A DNA stretch of 64,000 nucleotides from Silene latifolia (taxonomy: Eukaryota; Streptophyta; Magnoliopsida; Caryophyllales; Caryophyllaceae), in the NCBI RefSeq assembly GCF_048544455.1, contig NC_133538.1, positions 254,744,491 to 254,808,490 on the forward strand, given 5' to 3'. This document shows positions 20,902-32,825 of the stretch, one piece after another. Made by a program: the position numbers and the translations under genes. The notes under the pieces are model-generated. The model saw nothing but the letters and a program-made list of their open reading frames with translations, did no database searches and had not been told where the DNA came from. Position 1 is the stretch's first letter. Each line of letters starts with the position of its first letter.

Positions 20902-22284
20902 TGACACGTCTGTCGCGTACCTGTCAAAAATAACCAACTGGCTCTAACTAATATAGCTAGGGAAGTCGGGTCGAATCCACAGAGAGGTAGGAATTTGTCG
21001 GCTAAATTCAAGTTCGTCTAAGTAACCAAATTGGGGGTTTATGAAATGTGATTTCTAAACTAAGAGAATAAGGAAAGAGGAATAAAGGAAAGAGTTTACA
21101 GATAAAAGAGAATAGCTCAGACAAATCGGTTCACCATAATTATCCGGTCGAGTAATCTAGGTCCCAGGTCAATGCAGTACGGTTTAAGGGGTAGCGAACG
21201 TCACCTTTCGGTCCTTAATTCACCCTAAAATGTAAACAGTTTAACTTTCGCCCTCATTTGCAATATTCTATTGTTCGCTACTAGTCCGCCTCTTCCAACC
21301 TTTCGGTCTAGGTTAAGGTCCACCAAGAATAAGGGTCTAATTGCGTCGACTCAATTAGACAATTACAATTAATTGTAGCATTTAAACAACAAAGACAGAT
21401 CGATATTAACCTAGTAGATCGATTACTCTCCCTTCAAATCATGGGTTCCCTATAGTCTTAGCATAGGAAATTAGCTACTCATAATCGTCGGATTAACAAT
21501 TACAATAATCGAATAATCAAAACTAAGCATGATGACAAACTATAAAGAGATGATTGAACTATTATAAATCAAAGAGAGGAAAGGGATTAAAAGCAATAAA
21601 TACGATTAAGAAATAAATAGATTGATAATACCGAATCCGAGTAGCAAAGTAGAGTATAGAAATCCAAAGAATAGTGACCAAAGTAACAGTGGAGAAATGT
21701 ACGTAGTGAAGAGATCGGAGTAACGTGATGTTTTCCTCGGTCTTATCTTTGAAAAATTGTCTTAAACCTAATCTATGGACTGATTACAAAAGCCCGTAAA
21801 AGATTAGGCGGAAATAAACCAAAAGCACACGAGATCCCCTCGATCGAGCAGAGAGATTACTCGATCGAACTCCAAGTCACTCGATCGAGCTAGAGCAACC
21901 TCTCGATCGAGCACTGCTCGCTGAACTTCCTCGATCGACTCCTTAAGCTGGTCGATCGACCAATCCTGAGTGTATAAAGCATTCGATCGAGCAGTAAACC
22001 ACTCGATCGAGCTACATAGGCGCGTCGGGACTTGTAATCCTTCCTTTACTCGGCTCATGCGTCCTCCATGTGTAAGATTTCTAAGCTCCGGCTCCTTATC
22101 TCCCATGAATGCGTACAATTGGGACAATTAAGGCTTGATTTAGCTCCTTCTCGGCCAATTCCTGCAAATTACAATAAACGGACCAAAGTAGAATACTCGG
22201 GGTATTTGTAGCCGGATGCTACATAAAAGCACGTAAATGCGTGTAAAAAAGGAGGTAAAAACCTTATATAAAAGACACGCATCA
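20902..22284 (-). repeat. Athila-like 3' LTR
   Basis: On the minus strand it starts TGATGCGTGTC and ends GACAGACGTGTCA; length 1383 bp. It contains nine CTCGATCGAG palindromes or close variants at 21838-22015. The stretch GTCGAATCCACAGAGAGG near 20970 is conserved with the LTR at 61518. Small minus-strand frames inside it only reflect the palindromes. Confidence 0.93.
21838..22015. repeat. CTCGATCGAG palindrome cluster in the 3' LTR
   Basis: Nine palindromes (CTCGATCGAG, GTCGATCGAC and near variants) lie within 178 bp, with irregular 10-20 bp spacers. The same cluster lies in the other LTR at 30002-30174. Confidence 0.9.
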
Positions 22285-24397
22285 AATCTCCCCAAACCAA
22301 ACCTTTGCTTGTCCCCAAGCAAATATGAATGCAACTAAGAGTAAACAATAGAACGGGACCAACGCATCACCTACAAATCATCCACTAGAACCAATTTAAT
22401 GCAACAAAATGACAAAGTGGCAACTGAAAAGTGCAAACGAGTTAAATTAATGTTTCAAGCTTACTGAACCGTTGACCTTGCAAGATTCAAAAATGTCGGA
22501 CTCTCACGGGTCGCTCGTCACTCAAAATCAGGTACAAGGTGAGTATATATGTGAAAGATAGGGAAGAATCAGACACTCACCTAACTCGACCTATAAGAAC
22601 ATGCATGCAGTTAACATGAATAAAGTCTCTACAACCGTACATATGCATTCCAACCATACTAATGACCAAGACACGTGCCGAGGACTTACATTTGGGTTAG
22701 TGAGGTAATGGGTAAGAAGGGGCTAAAATGAATTTGGATATGTGGGGTTAAAAGCTAGGCTAGCAACAACGGATCCAAATATAGACTGCATCCCAACTTC
22801 GTACTCATAACAACAAGATGAAAACGGTGTAAAATTATGCACTAACTCACAAAACCAAAAGCTGTCAACTCCCCATAAGATATAAATAAGGCATGGGAGT
22901 GTGAAACATTGTGCAATTCTCATTTTCTTTCTTCATTCTTTTTTTTTTCTTTTTTTTGAATTTTTCTGTCTCTTTTTTTTTTCTTTCTTTCTTTTCTTTT
23001 CCGCACTTTTCGTTTTTTTTCGTTCCATTTTTTCACAATTCAGCACATTTTTTTTTCTTTCTTTCCCCTCAATTCTTCCACCATCTTCTGAAGTCAGATG
23101 AAATAACCATATTGCAATAACACATTCCAAGAACTACTCGTTACTAGCTCAGCTAGGGTAGGAAATATTATAGAAAGTAGTTGATAGGACAAAAAGGCAA
23201 TTTGGCTATGTGAGGCTCATGGGTAGAATGAAATAAGGGGAACTGCCTCTCCTAACACGTGTCACCATCCACAGACCGAATGCATACAGGTATTAAGAAG
23301 ACTAGACTCATGCTTATGCAAATTGATGTTACATGTCTTAAAGAGAGTACTACTCACATCCTAAATGAAAATGGTCATGAATGTCACCAGTTTAAAAGCT
23401 CTAACCTCGAGAATGTAATGTAGCTTGCCGACATAAAGAATCAAGTCTATTTGTTCAGATAAGAGAGAAACAGAAACTCGTAGATTATGCACATAATCAT
23501 GCCGCTAAATGTCAAGAATATGCCAGGCTCGAGTAAGGATTCAAAGTAGCGTCAATGTTCAAACGTTCCGACTCAATTTTAAACATGAAAATTTTGAATT
23601 TTTTTTTTTTTTTTTTATTATGATTTTTATATGAATTTTTTTTTTTGAATTAATTAAAACAACAATGCATGCGGAAATAAATAAACGTGCAAGCAAAAAT
23701 GCAAGAAACATGCAGACACAGATATGGATGCATACCTCCCCAAACCAAACCGTACAATGCCCTCATTGTACCAAAAATAAGGAAAGAAATGCAAACTGAA
23801 AAGAAAAGGAAAAGTGGAGTCGGAAAACTTACAAAACGTCATATAGCGGGACCTCCCCAAACCGACCATGAACATGGGAGGTCAAAGAAAGTCAAACAGT
23901 GGCTTTGTAGACGTAAAACAGCGGTGGAGGTCATAACTACTCGATCGAGCGCCTGGAACAGCTCGATCGAGTGAGCCAATGTATTGGAAGGGCTCGATCG
24001 ACTGACGACCCACTCGTTCGAGTGAGCACGGGTAGGGATCTGGTCGATCGAGGACATCATCCCTCGATCGAGTAGCAACGATCGAAAGTGCTCGATCGAA
24101 CACAAAAGCACTCGATCGAGTACTTTAACTGCAGTAAAAACGCATAAAAGCAAAGAGAAGCACAAAAATTGTTCATAAAGCGTCGTAATGTTTAACGTAA
24201 AACGAAAGGAAAACAAATAGTTCAACAAAAAGTACAAATAAACTGTCCGGCCGCCTCCCGGGAGAGCGCTGATTTAAGAGGTCCCGCACGACCTTTCTGG
24301 TATCAAGTAACTGGCGCGTCGAGCTCGTCGAAGTGCAAGACTTCAACGCGGTTGTCCGCTTCACTTGCCTCGTGGTAATGCTTCACATATTGGCCAT
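22285..24397 (-). other. Athila-like 3' untranslated region
   Basis: The purine tract TTTGGGGAGATT is adjacent to the 3' LTR (22285-22296, minus strand). Low-complexity pyrimidine tracts lie at 22925-23070 and 23596-23650. A CTCCCCAAACC motif recurs at 22287, 23737 and 23850. Palindromes cluster at 23938-24122. GCCTCCCGGGAGAGCGCTGA at 24250 is matched by GCCTCCCAGAAGCGCTGT near 59935 in the second Athila-like element. Frames in this region are accidental. Confidence 0.65.
23938..24122. repeat. CTCGATCGAG palindrome cluster in the 3' untranslated region
   Basis: Eight or so palindromes (ACTCGATCGAG, GCTCGATCGAC, GGTCGATCGAGG, one CTCGTTCGAG variant) lie within 185 bp, spaced like those of the LTRs but in otherwise unrelated sequence. 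Confidence 0.9.
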
Positions 24398-25133
24398 TCA
24401 CCTTGAATCTATGACCCTCGGAATCTTCAAGCTCCACGGATCCAAATTTGGTAATTTGTCACCGTGTATGGACCACTCCATCCGGACTTGACTTGCCAGA
24501 AATAGTCTCAAACGGGCATTGAACAAGAACACCTTTCCGCCCCACATGAAACTCCCGAGGTAAGATTCTCTTGTCATGCCATCTCTTCGTCTTTTCCTTG
24601 TAAATGCGCGAGCTGTCATAGGCATTAAGCCTAAACTCTTCCAATTCATCTAGCTGCAAAAGACGATTCTGACCACACAATTTAGGATCATAATTAAGCT
24701 CACGAATTGCCCACCAGGCCTTACATTCCAGCTCAACAGGTAAGTGACACGATTTCCCATAAACTAACCTATAAGGTGATGCACCAATTGGTGTCTTAAA
24801 GGCAGTTCTATAAGCCCATAACGTGTCATCTAGCTTAAGACTCCGGTCCTTCCGTGATTTAGAAACTACCTTAGACAAGATCTCTTTCAGCTCGCGATTA
24901 GAGACCTCTACGACGACCACTAGTTTGGGGATGATACCCCAAACCACGCCGGTGTTGGACACCAACTCTGACAAAAGTATGGAAGTGAGTTTCTTTTCCT
25001 TAAAATGCATCCCCTCGTCACTAATGACGACCCTAGGGACACCAAAATGGGGGAATATGATCTTTTTGAACATTTTTATCACGGTCTTACCATCACAATG
25101 GGGTGAAGCAATTGCCTCAACCCATTTTGACAC
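24398..25133 (-). pseudogene. Athila-like integrase core and C-terminus
   Basis: The frame 25133-24459 opens with [10 protein letters not shown] and [16 protein letters not shown], the second catalytic Asp region of the integrase core. GIIPKLV stands where the family normally has the final acidic segment, which looks disturbed. The tail [20 protein letters not shown] and [20 protein letters not shown] is characteristic of Athila/Tat integrases. Near 24600 it shifts into another frame that continues to 24398 with [11 protein letters not shown]. Integrase inserts the DNA copy into the host chromosome. With the N-terminal part in a different frame, no product is expected. Confidence 0.85.
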
Positions 25134-25145
25134 ATAGTCTGACTA

Positions 25146-25563
25146 CTAAGATGTACTGTTACCTTTACTTGGACGGGAACGGTCCTTGGAAATCAATGCC
25201 CGGACATCGAAAACCTCAACCTCTAGGATGCCGTTTTGTGGCATCTCATGTCTCTTTGAAATATTCCCTGATCGTTGGCATGCATCACAAGTTGAAACAA
25301 AAGACTTGGCGTCAGCAAATAAAGAGGGCCAGTAAAACAGATCGAAGTACCTTAGCCACGGTGCGCGATGGACCGTGGTGACCACCATATGAAGAGGAGT
25401 GACAGCCTTCCAGAACTATTTTGGTCTCCCACTGCGGAATACACCGTCTGTAGAGACCGTCTGCACATTCCTTAAACAAGTAAGGGTCATCCTGTATATC
25501 TTGCTTAGCGTTATACAGAAACGCTTCTTTTTGGCGATGAGAAAGGTCGGCGCGACTTGCCAC
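25146..25563 (-). pseudogene. Athila-like integrase N-terminal zinc domain
   Basis: Two overlapping minus-strand frames give LSHRQKEAFLYNAKQDIQDD then LYRRCIP and SSYGGHHGPSRTVAKVLRSG. After a shift come DAKSFVSTCDACQRSGNISK and HEMPQNGILEVEVFDV. Together these make the His-His-Cys-Cys domain and the entry to the core. One frameshift near 25330 and others before the core break it. Confidence 0.8.
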
Positions 25564-25629
25564 ACCGACAACGAAGTTAGCTATATCTGCATACCAAGGT
25601 TCTTGGTCAACAATAGATGATATAACAGC

Positions 25630-26011
25630 AATTAAAGTATCGTCAGGAAAAGAATCATCAATAGGTAGAGAATCTTCCCTTCTTGTCGCATCAATCGCGA
25701 CAAGTGATCGCCTACAACGTTCTCGGCTCCTTTCTTGTCCTTAATCGCAAATCAAACTCCTGAAGGAGGAGTATCCATCTCGAGGCGCGGTTTAGCCTCC
25801 TTCTTAGCAAGGAGATGCCTCAAAGCTGCATGGTCGGTAAAAACAGTGACTTCTGACCCAACTAAATAAGTACGAAACTTCTCTAAGGCATAAACTACAT
25901 GCTAACGGCTCCTTCTCGATGGTAGTGTACTTCACTTGAGCCTCATCCGAGTTCGGCTCGCATAGTAAATAGCATTCAAGGCTTTGTCTTTCCTCTGGCC
26001 TAGCACCGCTC
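25630..26011 (-). pseudogene. Athila-like RNase H region
   Basis: Reading the minus strand by eye gives [19 protein letters not shown] followed by KPRLE near 25800-25860, then, after breaks, DKKGAENVVGDHLSRL-like and LPIDDSFPDD-like residues between 25630 and 25760. This is the normal order from RNase H into the integrase linker. Frames change several times, so no long open frame remains. Confidence 0.7.
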
Positions 26012-26900
26012 CTAGTGCATAGTCACTCGCGTCGCACATGATCTCGAATGGCAAGTCCCGGTTGGGAGGTCGTATGATCGGCGCGAGAGACTAAGGCCTC
26101 GCTTTAACCTGTTAAAAGCGGAAAGACAAGCGTCGATAAACACAAAAGGGGCATCTTTAAGCAACAGTTTGTGTAAGTGGTTTAGCAATTTTGGAGAAAT
26201 CCTTGATAAACCGCCGATAAAAGCCGGCGTGACCAAGGAAGCTCCTCACCCCCTTAACATTAACAGGAGGTGGTAATTGCTGAATCACTTCCACCTTTGC
26301 TTTGTCAACTTCTATTCCCCTATCGGAAACTAAGTGCCCTAGGACAACTCCCTCGTTGACCATAAAGTGGCACTTCTCCCGATTCAAAGACAAGATTAAC
26401 CTCAATCAAATGGCAACACTTTTTCAAGGTTAGACAGACAAATCGGAAAAATCACTTCCGTATACACTAAAGTCATCCATAAAAACTTCCATGATAGACT
26501 CAATATACTCTGAAAATATCCCCATCATACACCTTTGGAAGGTGGCGGGGGCATTACATAAACCAAAAGGCATTCGCGATACGCAAAAACGCCCTTAGGG
26601 ACGGGTAAATGTAGTCTTGGCACGATCGTCTGGGTGGATAGGGATCTGAAAGAACCCTGAATACCCATCTAAATAGCAGAAAAATTTATGAGAAGCTAAC
26701 CTTTCTACCATTTGATCAATAAAAGGAAGGGGAAAGTGATCTTTCTTGGTGGCGGCATTCAGCTGTCGTAATCTATGCACATCCGCCAACCGGTCACTAC
26801 TCGGGTAGGTATTAATTCATTCTTCTCATTCTTGACTACAGTTGTCCCTCCCTTCTTCGGGACTACATGTCTTGGGCTTACCCATCTAGAATTACCTACA
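26012..26900 (-). pseudogene. Athila-like reverse transcriptase
   Basis: From the right, WVSPRHVVPKKGG and VVTGWRMCIDY lead to LNAATKKDHFPLPFIDQMVE and CYLDGYSGFFQIPI, with the first catalytic Asp. A shift precedes RMPFGLCNAPATFQRCMMGI and VFMDDFSVY, the catalytic Asp pair, at about 26455-26485. The thumb NREKCHFMVNEGVVLGH and SFLGHAGFYRRFIKDFSK follows at 26405-26157, then FVFIDACLSAFNRLK. All the main polymerase blocks survive, but at least three frameshifts separate them. Confidence 0.88.
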
Positions 26901-27089
26901 GAATAAATAATACCCGCATCCAGCACTTCATTACCTCGCCCATCACAACATCCCGCATCTTCCGGTTCACCCGACGCTGACCTGTCTGCAAGGTTTGTGA
27001 TCCTCCTCCAGCTCTATCCTGTGCATACAAATATCGGGACTAATCCCTGTGATATCATCCAGTGAATAGCCCATTGCTTTCTGTTTTTT

Positions 27090-27960
27090 TCTTAAGTACT
27101 GACTAACAAAGAAGTCATTTGATCATCACTAAGCTTAGCACTAACAATGACTGGATCTTGCTCTGTATCATCTAGAAAGGCATATTTAAGATGAGATGGG
27201 AGAGGCTTACGTTCCGGTACCTTTACCTCAATGGAGCAAAGAGTGCTGATCATTTGTTCCACTCCGCTCTCCCTCATGCTCATCTAAATCATCGACAAGC
27301 AAATCCAACGCAGCGTCATCGTCCTACGGGCTATCTCGCACACTCATCAAAGCATGAGAGCTTCTAGTGGGTCCTTCATAAAAGAACCCGACCAGAAGTC
27401 ATAAATAGACTCATCAATGATATCGACCGAATAGCAAGTGTCCTCTATCATTGGGTGGGCTAAATCTTGGCAAATCGAATGTGATAGCGTCATCCCCTAC
27501 TGCAAGAGTCGACGCCCTTGTCTAACATCAATAACGGCCCCAACTGTTGTACAAAGGAACGGTCTTCCTAAAATAATTTGGGTCCGGGTGTCCTCGGCTA
27601 TATCCAAAACAATGAAATCTACTGGGATGTAAAGCTTGCCTATTTTCACTGTGCACATCCTCCAAGACACCTAAAGGTCTCCTCATAGATCTATCGGCCA
27701 TCCAGTAGGGTAATGTTAGTCACCTTGAAGTGACTCATCTTCAATTTCTTGCAGACAAGAAGAGTCATGACAACGATTAATCGGCACCTAAATCGCAGAG
27801 GGAATTATCAATAACCATATTACCTATGACACAAGTAATAGAAAAGATGCCCGGGTCTTTCATTTTTGGAGGGGCCTTATTTAACAAATAGAGTTACTAG
27901 ACTCTTCCATAAATGAAATCGTCTCAAATTCACTCAAATTTCTCTTACGCGTCACAATAT
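27090..27960 (-). pseudogene. Athila-like protease and linker to reverse transcriptase
   Basis: On the minus strand PGIFSITCVIGNMVIDNSL is followed by CDLGAD, with the retropepsin active site DLGA at 27783-27794, then a stop directly after it. ISFMEESSNS lies upstream. At 27283-27092 ERKPLPSHLKYAFLDD and VIVSAKLSDDQM form the usual spacer between protease and polymerase. Stops follow the active site, so the enzyme would be truncated. Confidence 0.75.
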
Positions 27961-28039
27961 CTTTCATAAACTTAGCGTAAGTGGGTACCTGAGTAACAAG
28001 TTCAGAAAAAGGGACGAGTTACAAGGTTCTTCACGATGT

Positions 28040-28900
28040 CCACAAACTTACCCATCTTGTTGCTCGATCCTTGCGTCCTTCAAACGACTCGGGAAGGGTA
28101 CCCTGGTAGCGATGAGCGGTCCTGCAACCTTTTCTTTACCCTTATCAATGCGTGACATCTCTACAGCAGGGGAAGATGACACGGTGGCGGTATTGGATAA
28201 TAAATTAGGATTCCGCCACTTACAAAGATCGGGTCGAGTACTTTTCCGGGTCGATCGACCGAGTTTCTTCTTCAATTTCACTCGATCGACTGTCTTGACA
28301 CTCGATCGAGTGTTTTTTCTTCAAAGATAGTTACTCGATCGACCAGCTTGGAGTTCTGTACTTCTCGATCGACCGCCACTGTCACTCGATCGAGTGACTG
28401 GATGATGAGAACCGCTCGATCGAGTGGATGAGTTGCTCGGTCGAGTGGTTCCGCACACGCAGACAGTATTTCTTGCGGGAACTCGTCTAGATCATCATCC
28501 GAGTCATCATTAGCGCCAAAACCTCGTCTTCTTCATGAGGAGGGTCACTTTGAAAGTTTATTCAGACCGGGTGGATCGCAAATTGGGAGAAACTTGGCTT
28601 GATCCGTCGCGTGTGTCAACTGTGCGACTTGCTCTTTCAACTCCGATATAACCGTATCAGACTTCTGTGACATACTCATCATAATGGATTTCAACTTGGC
28701 AATTTCTGCTCTTGCAGAGGGAGAGACCGGTTGTGGTACGGGCGTAGAAGGGGTAGAAACGCTCTTTATCTCGTCATATATAGCCGGGAGAAAGGAACTC
28801 CCGCTTGAACTTCTTATATGCAAGGGCACGCTCTACACCTGCCGTGCATTCGTAAAGGTCATGCCCTTCCTCGCCGCATCTACCACATGGCTCTGTATGC
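28040..28900 (-). pseudogene. Athila-like Gag remnant with zinc knuckle, core missing
   Basis: The zinc knuckle CGRCGEEGHDLYEC lies at 28846-28887, only about 155 bp from the primer site. The several hundred residues of capsid-like Gag that should precede it are therefore absent. After a stop near 28785 the frame 28829-28545 encodes a proline-rich and coiled linker (AEIAKLKSIMMSMSQKSD). Next comes a stretch loaded with CTCGATCGAG palindromes (28240-28450), then PFPSRLKDARIEQQDG, the conserved block before the protease. This copy could not form a particle on its own. Confidence 0.75.
28240..28450. repeat. CTCGATCGAG palindrome cluster inside gag
   Basis: About nine palindromes (GTCGATCGAC, CTCGATCGAC, CTCGATCGAG, one CTCGGTCGAG) lie within the gag linker. 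Read on the minus strand they would encode short Arg-Ser-Thr and Ile-Glu repeats. Confidence 0.88.
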
Positions 28901-29042
28901 TCTGTAATCGTAGGCATCTTGGCAAATATGCTAATAACCTGCAAAACTAATCAAAGCTTCGCAGAAAATGAGATCAGCCTCAAGGAATGAATTCCTTGAG
29001 ACGAGAGACAAACTTAATTAAAGCGACAAATATGTGCCACCT

Positions 29043-29059
29043 CCCCGGCAACGGCGCCA
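29043..29059 (-). other. Primer-binding site, tRNA-Asp type
   Basis: The plus-strand bases CCCCGGCAACGGCGCCA equal the 3' end of plant tRNA-Asp including CCA, so the minus-strand element RNA pairs with it. The site lies 5 bp inside the 5' LTR, as usual in Athila-like elements. Confidence 0.9.
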
Positions 29060-29064
29060 AAATT

Positions 29065-30446
29065 TGACACGTCTGTCGCGTACCTGTCAAAAATAACCAA
29101 CTGGCTCTAACTAATATAGCTAGGGAAGTCGGGTCGAATCCACAGAGAGGTAGGAATTTGTCGGCTAAATTCAAGTTCGTCTAAGTAACCAAATTGGGGG
29201 TTTATGAAATGTGATTTCTAAACTAAGAGAATAAGGAAAGAGGAATAAAGGAAGGAGTTTACAGATAAAAGAGAATAGCTAAGACAAATCGGTTCACCAT
29301 AATTATCCGGTCGAGTAATCTAGGTCCCAGGTCAATGCAGTACGGTCTAAGGGGTAGCGAACGTCACCTTTCGGTCCTTAATTCACCCTAAAATGTAAAC
29401 AGTTTAACTTTCGCCCTCATTTTGCAATATTCTATTGTTCGCTACTAGTCCGCCTCTTCCAACCTTTCGGTCTAGGTTAAGGTCCACCAAGAATAAGGGT
29501 CTAATTGCGTCGACTCAATTAGGCAATTACAATTAATTGTAGCATTTAAACAACAAAGACGGTACCGATATTAACCTAGTAGATCGATTACTCTCCCTTC
29601 AAATCATGGGTTCCCTATAGTCTTAGCATAGGAAATTAGCTACTCATAATCGTCGGATTAACAATTACAATAACTGAATAATCAAAACTAAGCATGATGA
29701 CAAACTATAAAGAGATGATTGAACTATTATAAATCAAAGAGAGGAAAGGGATTAAAAGCAATAAATACGATTAAGAAATAAATAGATTGATAATACCGAA
29801 TCCGAGTAGCAAAGTAGAGTATAGAAATCCAAAGAATAGTGACCAAAGTAACAGTGGAGAAATGTACGTAGTGAAGAGATCGGAGTAACGTGATGTTCTC
29901 CTCGGTCTTATCTTGAAAAATTGTCTTAAACCTAATCTATGGACTGATTACAAAAGCCCATAAAAGATTAGGCGGAAATAAACCAAAAGCACACGAGATC
30001 CCCTCGATCGAGCAGAGAGATTACTCGATCGAACTCCAAGTCACTCGATCGAGCTAGAGCAACCTCTCGATCGAGCACCGCTCGTTGAACTTCCTCGATC
30101 GACTCCTTGTGGTCGATCGACCAATCCGAGTGTATAAAGCATTCGATCGAGCAGTAAACCACTCGATCAAGCTACATAGGCGCGTCAGGACTTGTAATCC
30201 TTCCTTTACTCAGCTCATGCGTCCTCCATGTGTAAGATTTCTAAGCTCCGGCTCCTTATCTCCCATGAATGCGTACAATTGGGACAATTAAGGCTTGATT
30301 TAGCTCCTTCTCGGCCAATTCCTGCAAATTACAATAAACGGACCAAAGTAGAATACTCGGGGGTATTTGTAGCCAGATGCTACATAAAAAGCACAGAAAT
30401 GCGTGTAAAAAAGGAGGTGAAAACCTTATATAAAAGACACGCATCA
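29065..30446 (-). repeat. Athila-like 5' LTR
   Basis: Counterpart of 20902-22284, length 1382 bp, about two dozen single-base or short indel differences. Its palindrome cluster (30002-30174) has lost a few bases and one palindrome is mutated (CTCGATCAAG). The outer end GACACGCATCA is followed by TAGAC. Confidence 0.93.
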
Positions 30447-30451
30447 TAGAC

Positions 30452-32475
30452 CGATTACTCTAATCACCTTCTTTTATCTCGTTTATCAGCTCGATCCTCT
30501 ACGATGTAGACGGATCTATGGCGATCAATAATTAACCATGTCATGAATAATTAACAATAGTTAAATATTTTCACTAATGTATTTGTATCAACCTTTTCTT
30601 GCAACTACGTTGATATTAGAGTAAATTCAATTGTCAATTATTTCCCGAGGAAATGAACCATGAACGTTTATTTCAAAGGAACTCCAAATTCATCATGTAT
30701 TGTGTTAGAATTAGTAGTTCTCTTACTTGTATCTCAGTCCCGCAACTCATAAAATTGTACACGTGGTAGGAATTATGTTAGAAACAAAAGCGGTGGCCAA
30801 TAAAATCGCTCCAAAAGTTCCTCTTTTTAAGTGTATGAAGAAAGCCAAACGAAAACGAAAGCGTTTCTAAATATAAAGCTTCCTCTAAGTGTAGTTATTA
30901 TGTATGGAGTAATCCATACCTTTAGTTTCGGTTTTTGTTTATGGGTAGTCGAGAAAATAAGGAGCGGTCGCCAGTTAACAATGCAAAATTTTGAAAATTT
31001 TCGTGTATATATTCTAGTTTAACCTATTTAATTAATAGTCATCTCAAAAAAAAAAATCGCCTCACAACTATAAGTCTATATTTTGTATATATGATGAAAG
31101 GAAAAGTCAAAATCCATACCTTTATGGACGAAATGAATGTAGGTAACTTGTTTATTGAAACCAAATAGATAACAAAAAAAATTATTTCTAAATTAGCTTC
31201 GCCTGAAAATATAGATATTAAAAATATAGACTACACAATAACGATAAGAAAATGAAATCAATGTCATCAATAACGTTTTCATTATCTCATGCATACATAT
31301 TTCACATAACAAAAGCAAAGAACACGGGAACTGAAGGACCATCATACCTGGGTTTGTCAGAAACCGGTTTTTGAGAATTATTCCCCTCGGTTGTCCCAAT
31401 CTCCCTGTAGAGCTTTGAAAACTAACCGTGCTTTTAAATTCCTGTACAGCTTTGAAAACCAACTGTGCTTGCTACAAACACATCCAAGAACCACGTAATA
31501 AATCCAAGTGATTAACCATGATTGTCCATGAATATACAAATTAAAGAGAAAAAGAATCCTAATAAAAAAATATGCAGCCTTTGAATTTTTCAATTGACAG
31601 ACCTTTAAATAATCTAGTAGTGGGACAATGATATACTTTCGTAATTCCGTAAAAGAATCAATATAATATATATATACCAATAGACATGCATGAGTAGTAT
31701 TTTACTTCTCCTCAAATTTGTTTCTTTTATTTATTGACTTATACACATAATAATTTATTAAACTAAAACAATAGCCAATGAAACTAAACCAAAATAATAG
31801 CCAATAAAATCGCTTCAAAAGTTACTCTTTTAAGTATATATATACTTTTATTGGCTATAACTTTTACATATTATCTAAAGAATAAAATAATAAATTTATA
31901 ATTAAAATTTAAGAGATAAATATCTTTATAAAAAATATATCCACACTCAAATAGATAGGAATATATATAAGTATAAAACTGATAAGACTCATAGCTATTT
32001 ACCTAATTAATTGTGTATATATACTTCTTCATTGTCTCCACGTACAACAACTCATGCCTCTTTTTATTCTTTTTTTTTTACTCTAATGTTATAAGTTAGT
32101 ATCATTTTGTTTTTGTTATGTAAGTAGTAGGTACTATGCATACTTATCAAGCCAATTAATGACTTCAATTGAAATACACAAATTAAAGAATAGTAGATTT
32201 GCGAAAAACAAACAGATGGACTTCAGTTGAGCAACATGATTTGGTAATTATTTTGGATGTGAACGACATATTTTTCATTGCTTCTTATTTGTTAGTGTTA
32301 TTAGTAACATTATTAGTTATGTACTTGTAGTTAATTGATCACAAAGAAATTTTCAATTTAAGATCAATCATTCATTAGTTGAGAACTCAAACGGAGTTTT
32401 GGATGTGACATGCCTAATATTATAGTCAATTTTGTTGTTTTTGTTGCTTCGGCTTTTAGATGATTAGATATGTTA
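30452..32475. other. AT-rich spacer with two Helitron-like 5' ends
   Basis: Most of the stretch shows no coding signal. CAAAAGTTCCTCTTTTTAAG at 30812-30831 and CAAAAGTTACTCTTTTAAGT at 31816-31835, each preceded by CCAATAAAATCGCT, resemble the reverse complement of a Helitron 5' terminus of a second subfamily. A segment at 30862-31000 is repeated at the right end of the window. A 33-bp unit (TGTA(G/C)AGCTTTGAAAAC) is duplicated near 31408 and 31443. It may be the remains of a gene or element. Confidence 0.5.
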
Positions 32476-32569
32476 TACTCCCTCCTTTTCGGTCAATAAT
32501 TTACATTTGCTTTATTTCCCCCTCACAAAGTAAAACAAATGTAAACTATTCTCTGGGACAAAGTTAGTA
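32476..32569. mobile_element. Decayed Stowaway-type MITE
   Basis: The element spans 32478-32567 between TA dinucleotides. The left end is CTCCCTCCTTTTCGGTCAAT, the right end GGGACAAAGTTAG, and the inner arms TTTACATTTG and CAAATGTAAA are inverted. Confidence 0.65.
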
Positions 32570-32684
32570 TTTCTTTTGAAACATTGTTTGACATTATTTT
32601 TTTTTACTCGAGTAACTTTTCGAATGATATTAGAGTTTCATGTTCTATAAATTACTTAAATATGAAAATCAATATATTTACAAT

Positions 32685-32825
32685 AATTTAACATAAGAAA
32701 ATATAAAAGATAAATTTTGGTTGAAACTAACTCCTATAGTTCTACTTATGCGTCTTACTACTACTACTACTACTACTACTACTATAATTTAACATAAGAT
32801 AATATAAAAGATAAAGCTTTGGTTA
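32685..32825. repeat. (CTA)n microsatellite between two copies of a 40-bp repeat
   Basis: AATTTAACATAAGAAAATAT (32685) recurs as AATTTAACATAAGATAATAT (32786), both followed by AAAAGATAAA and TTGGTT. Between them is a run of about nine CTA units (32757-32784). Confidence 0.85.

Larger units (their letters stand above)
20897..30451 (-). mobile_element. Athila-like Ty3/gypsy element, complete ends, defective inside
   Basis: The element spans 20902-30446 on the minus strand, flanked by the perfect 5-bp duplication TAGAC (20897-20901 and 30447-30451). LTRs lie at 20902-22284 and 29065-30446. I count about 25 differences between them by eye, roughly 98% identity. Reading right to left: 5' LTR, tRNA-Asp primer site, short gag remnant, protease, reverse transcriptase, RNase H, integrase, long 3' untranslated region, purine tract, 3' LTR. 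The integrase tail and the DLGA protease motif point to the Athila lineage. The gag core is missing and pol has many stops and shifts. Confidence 0.92.

Noticed and set aside
22901-23130. Small Phe-rich and Lys-rich frames
   Set aside because: They are products of the TTTTCTTTC tract in the Athila-like 3' untranslated region.
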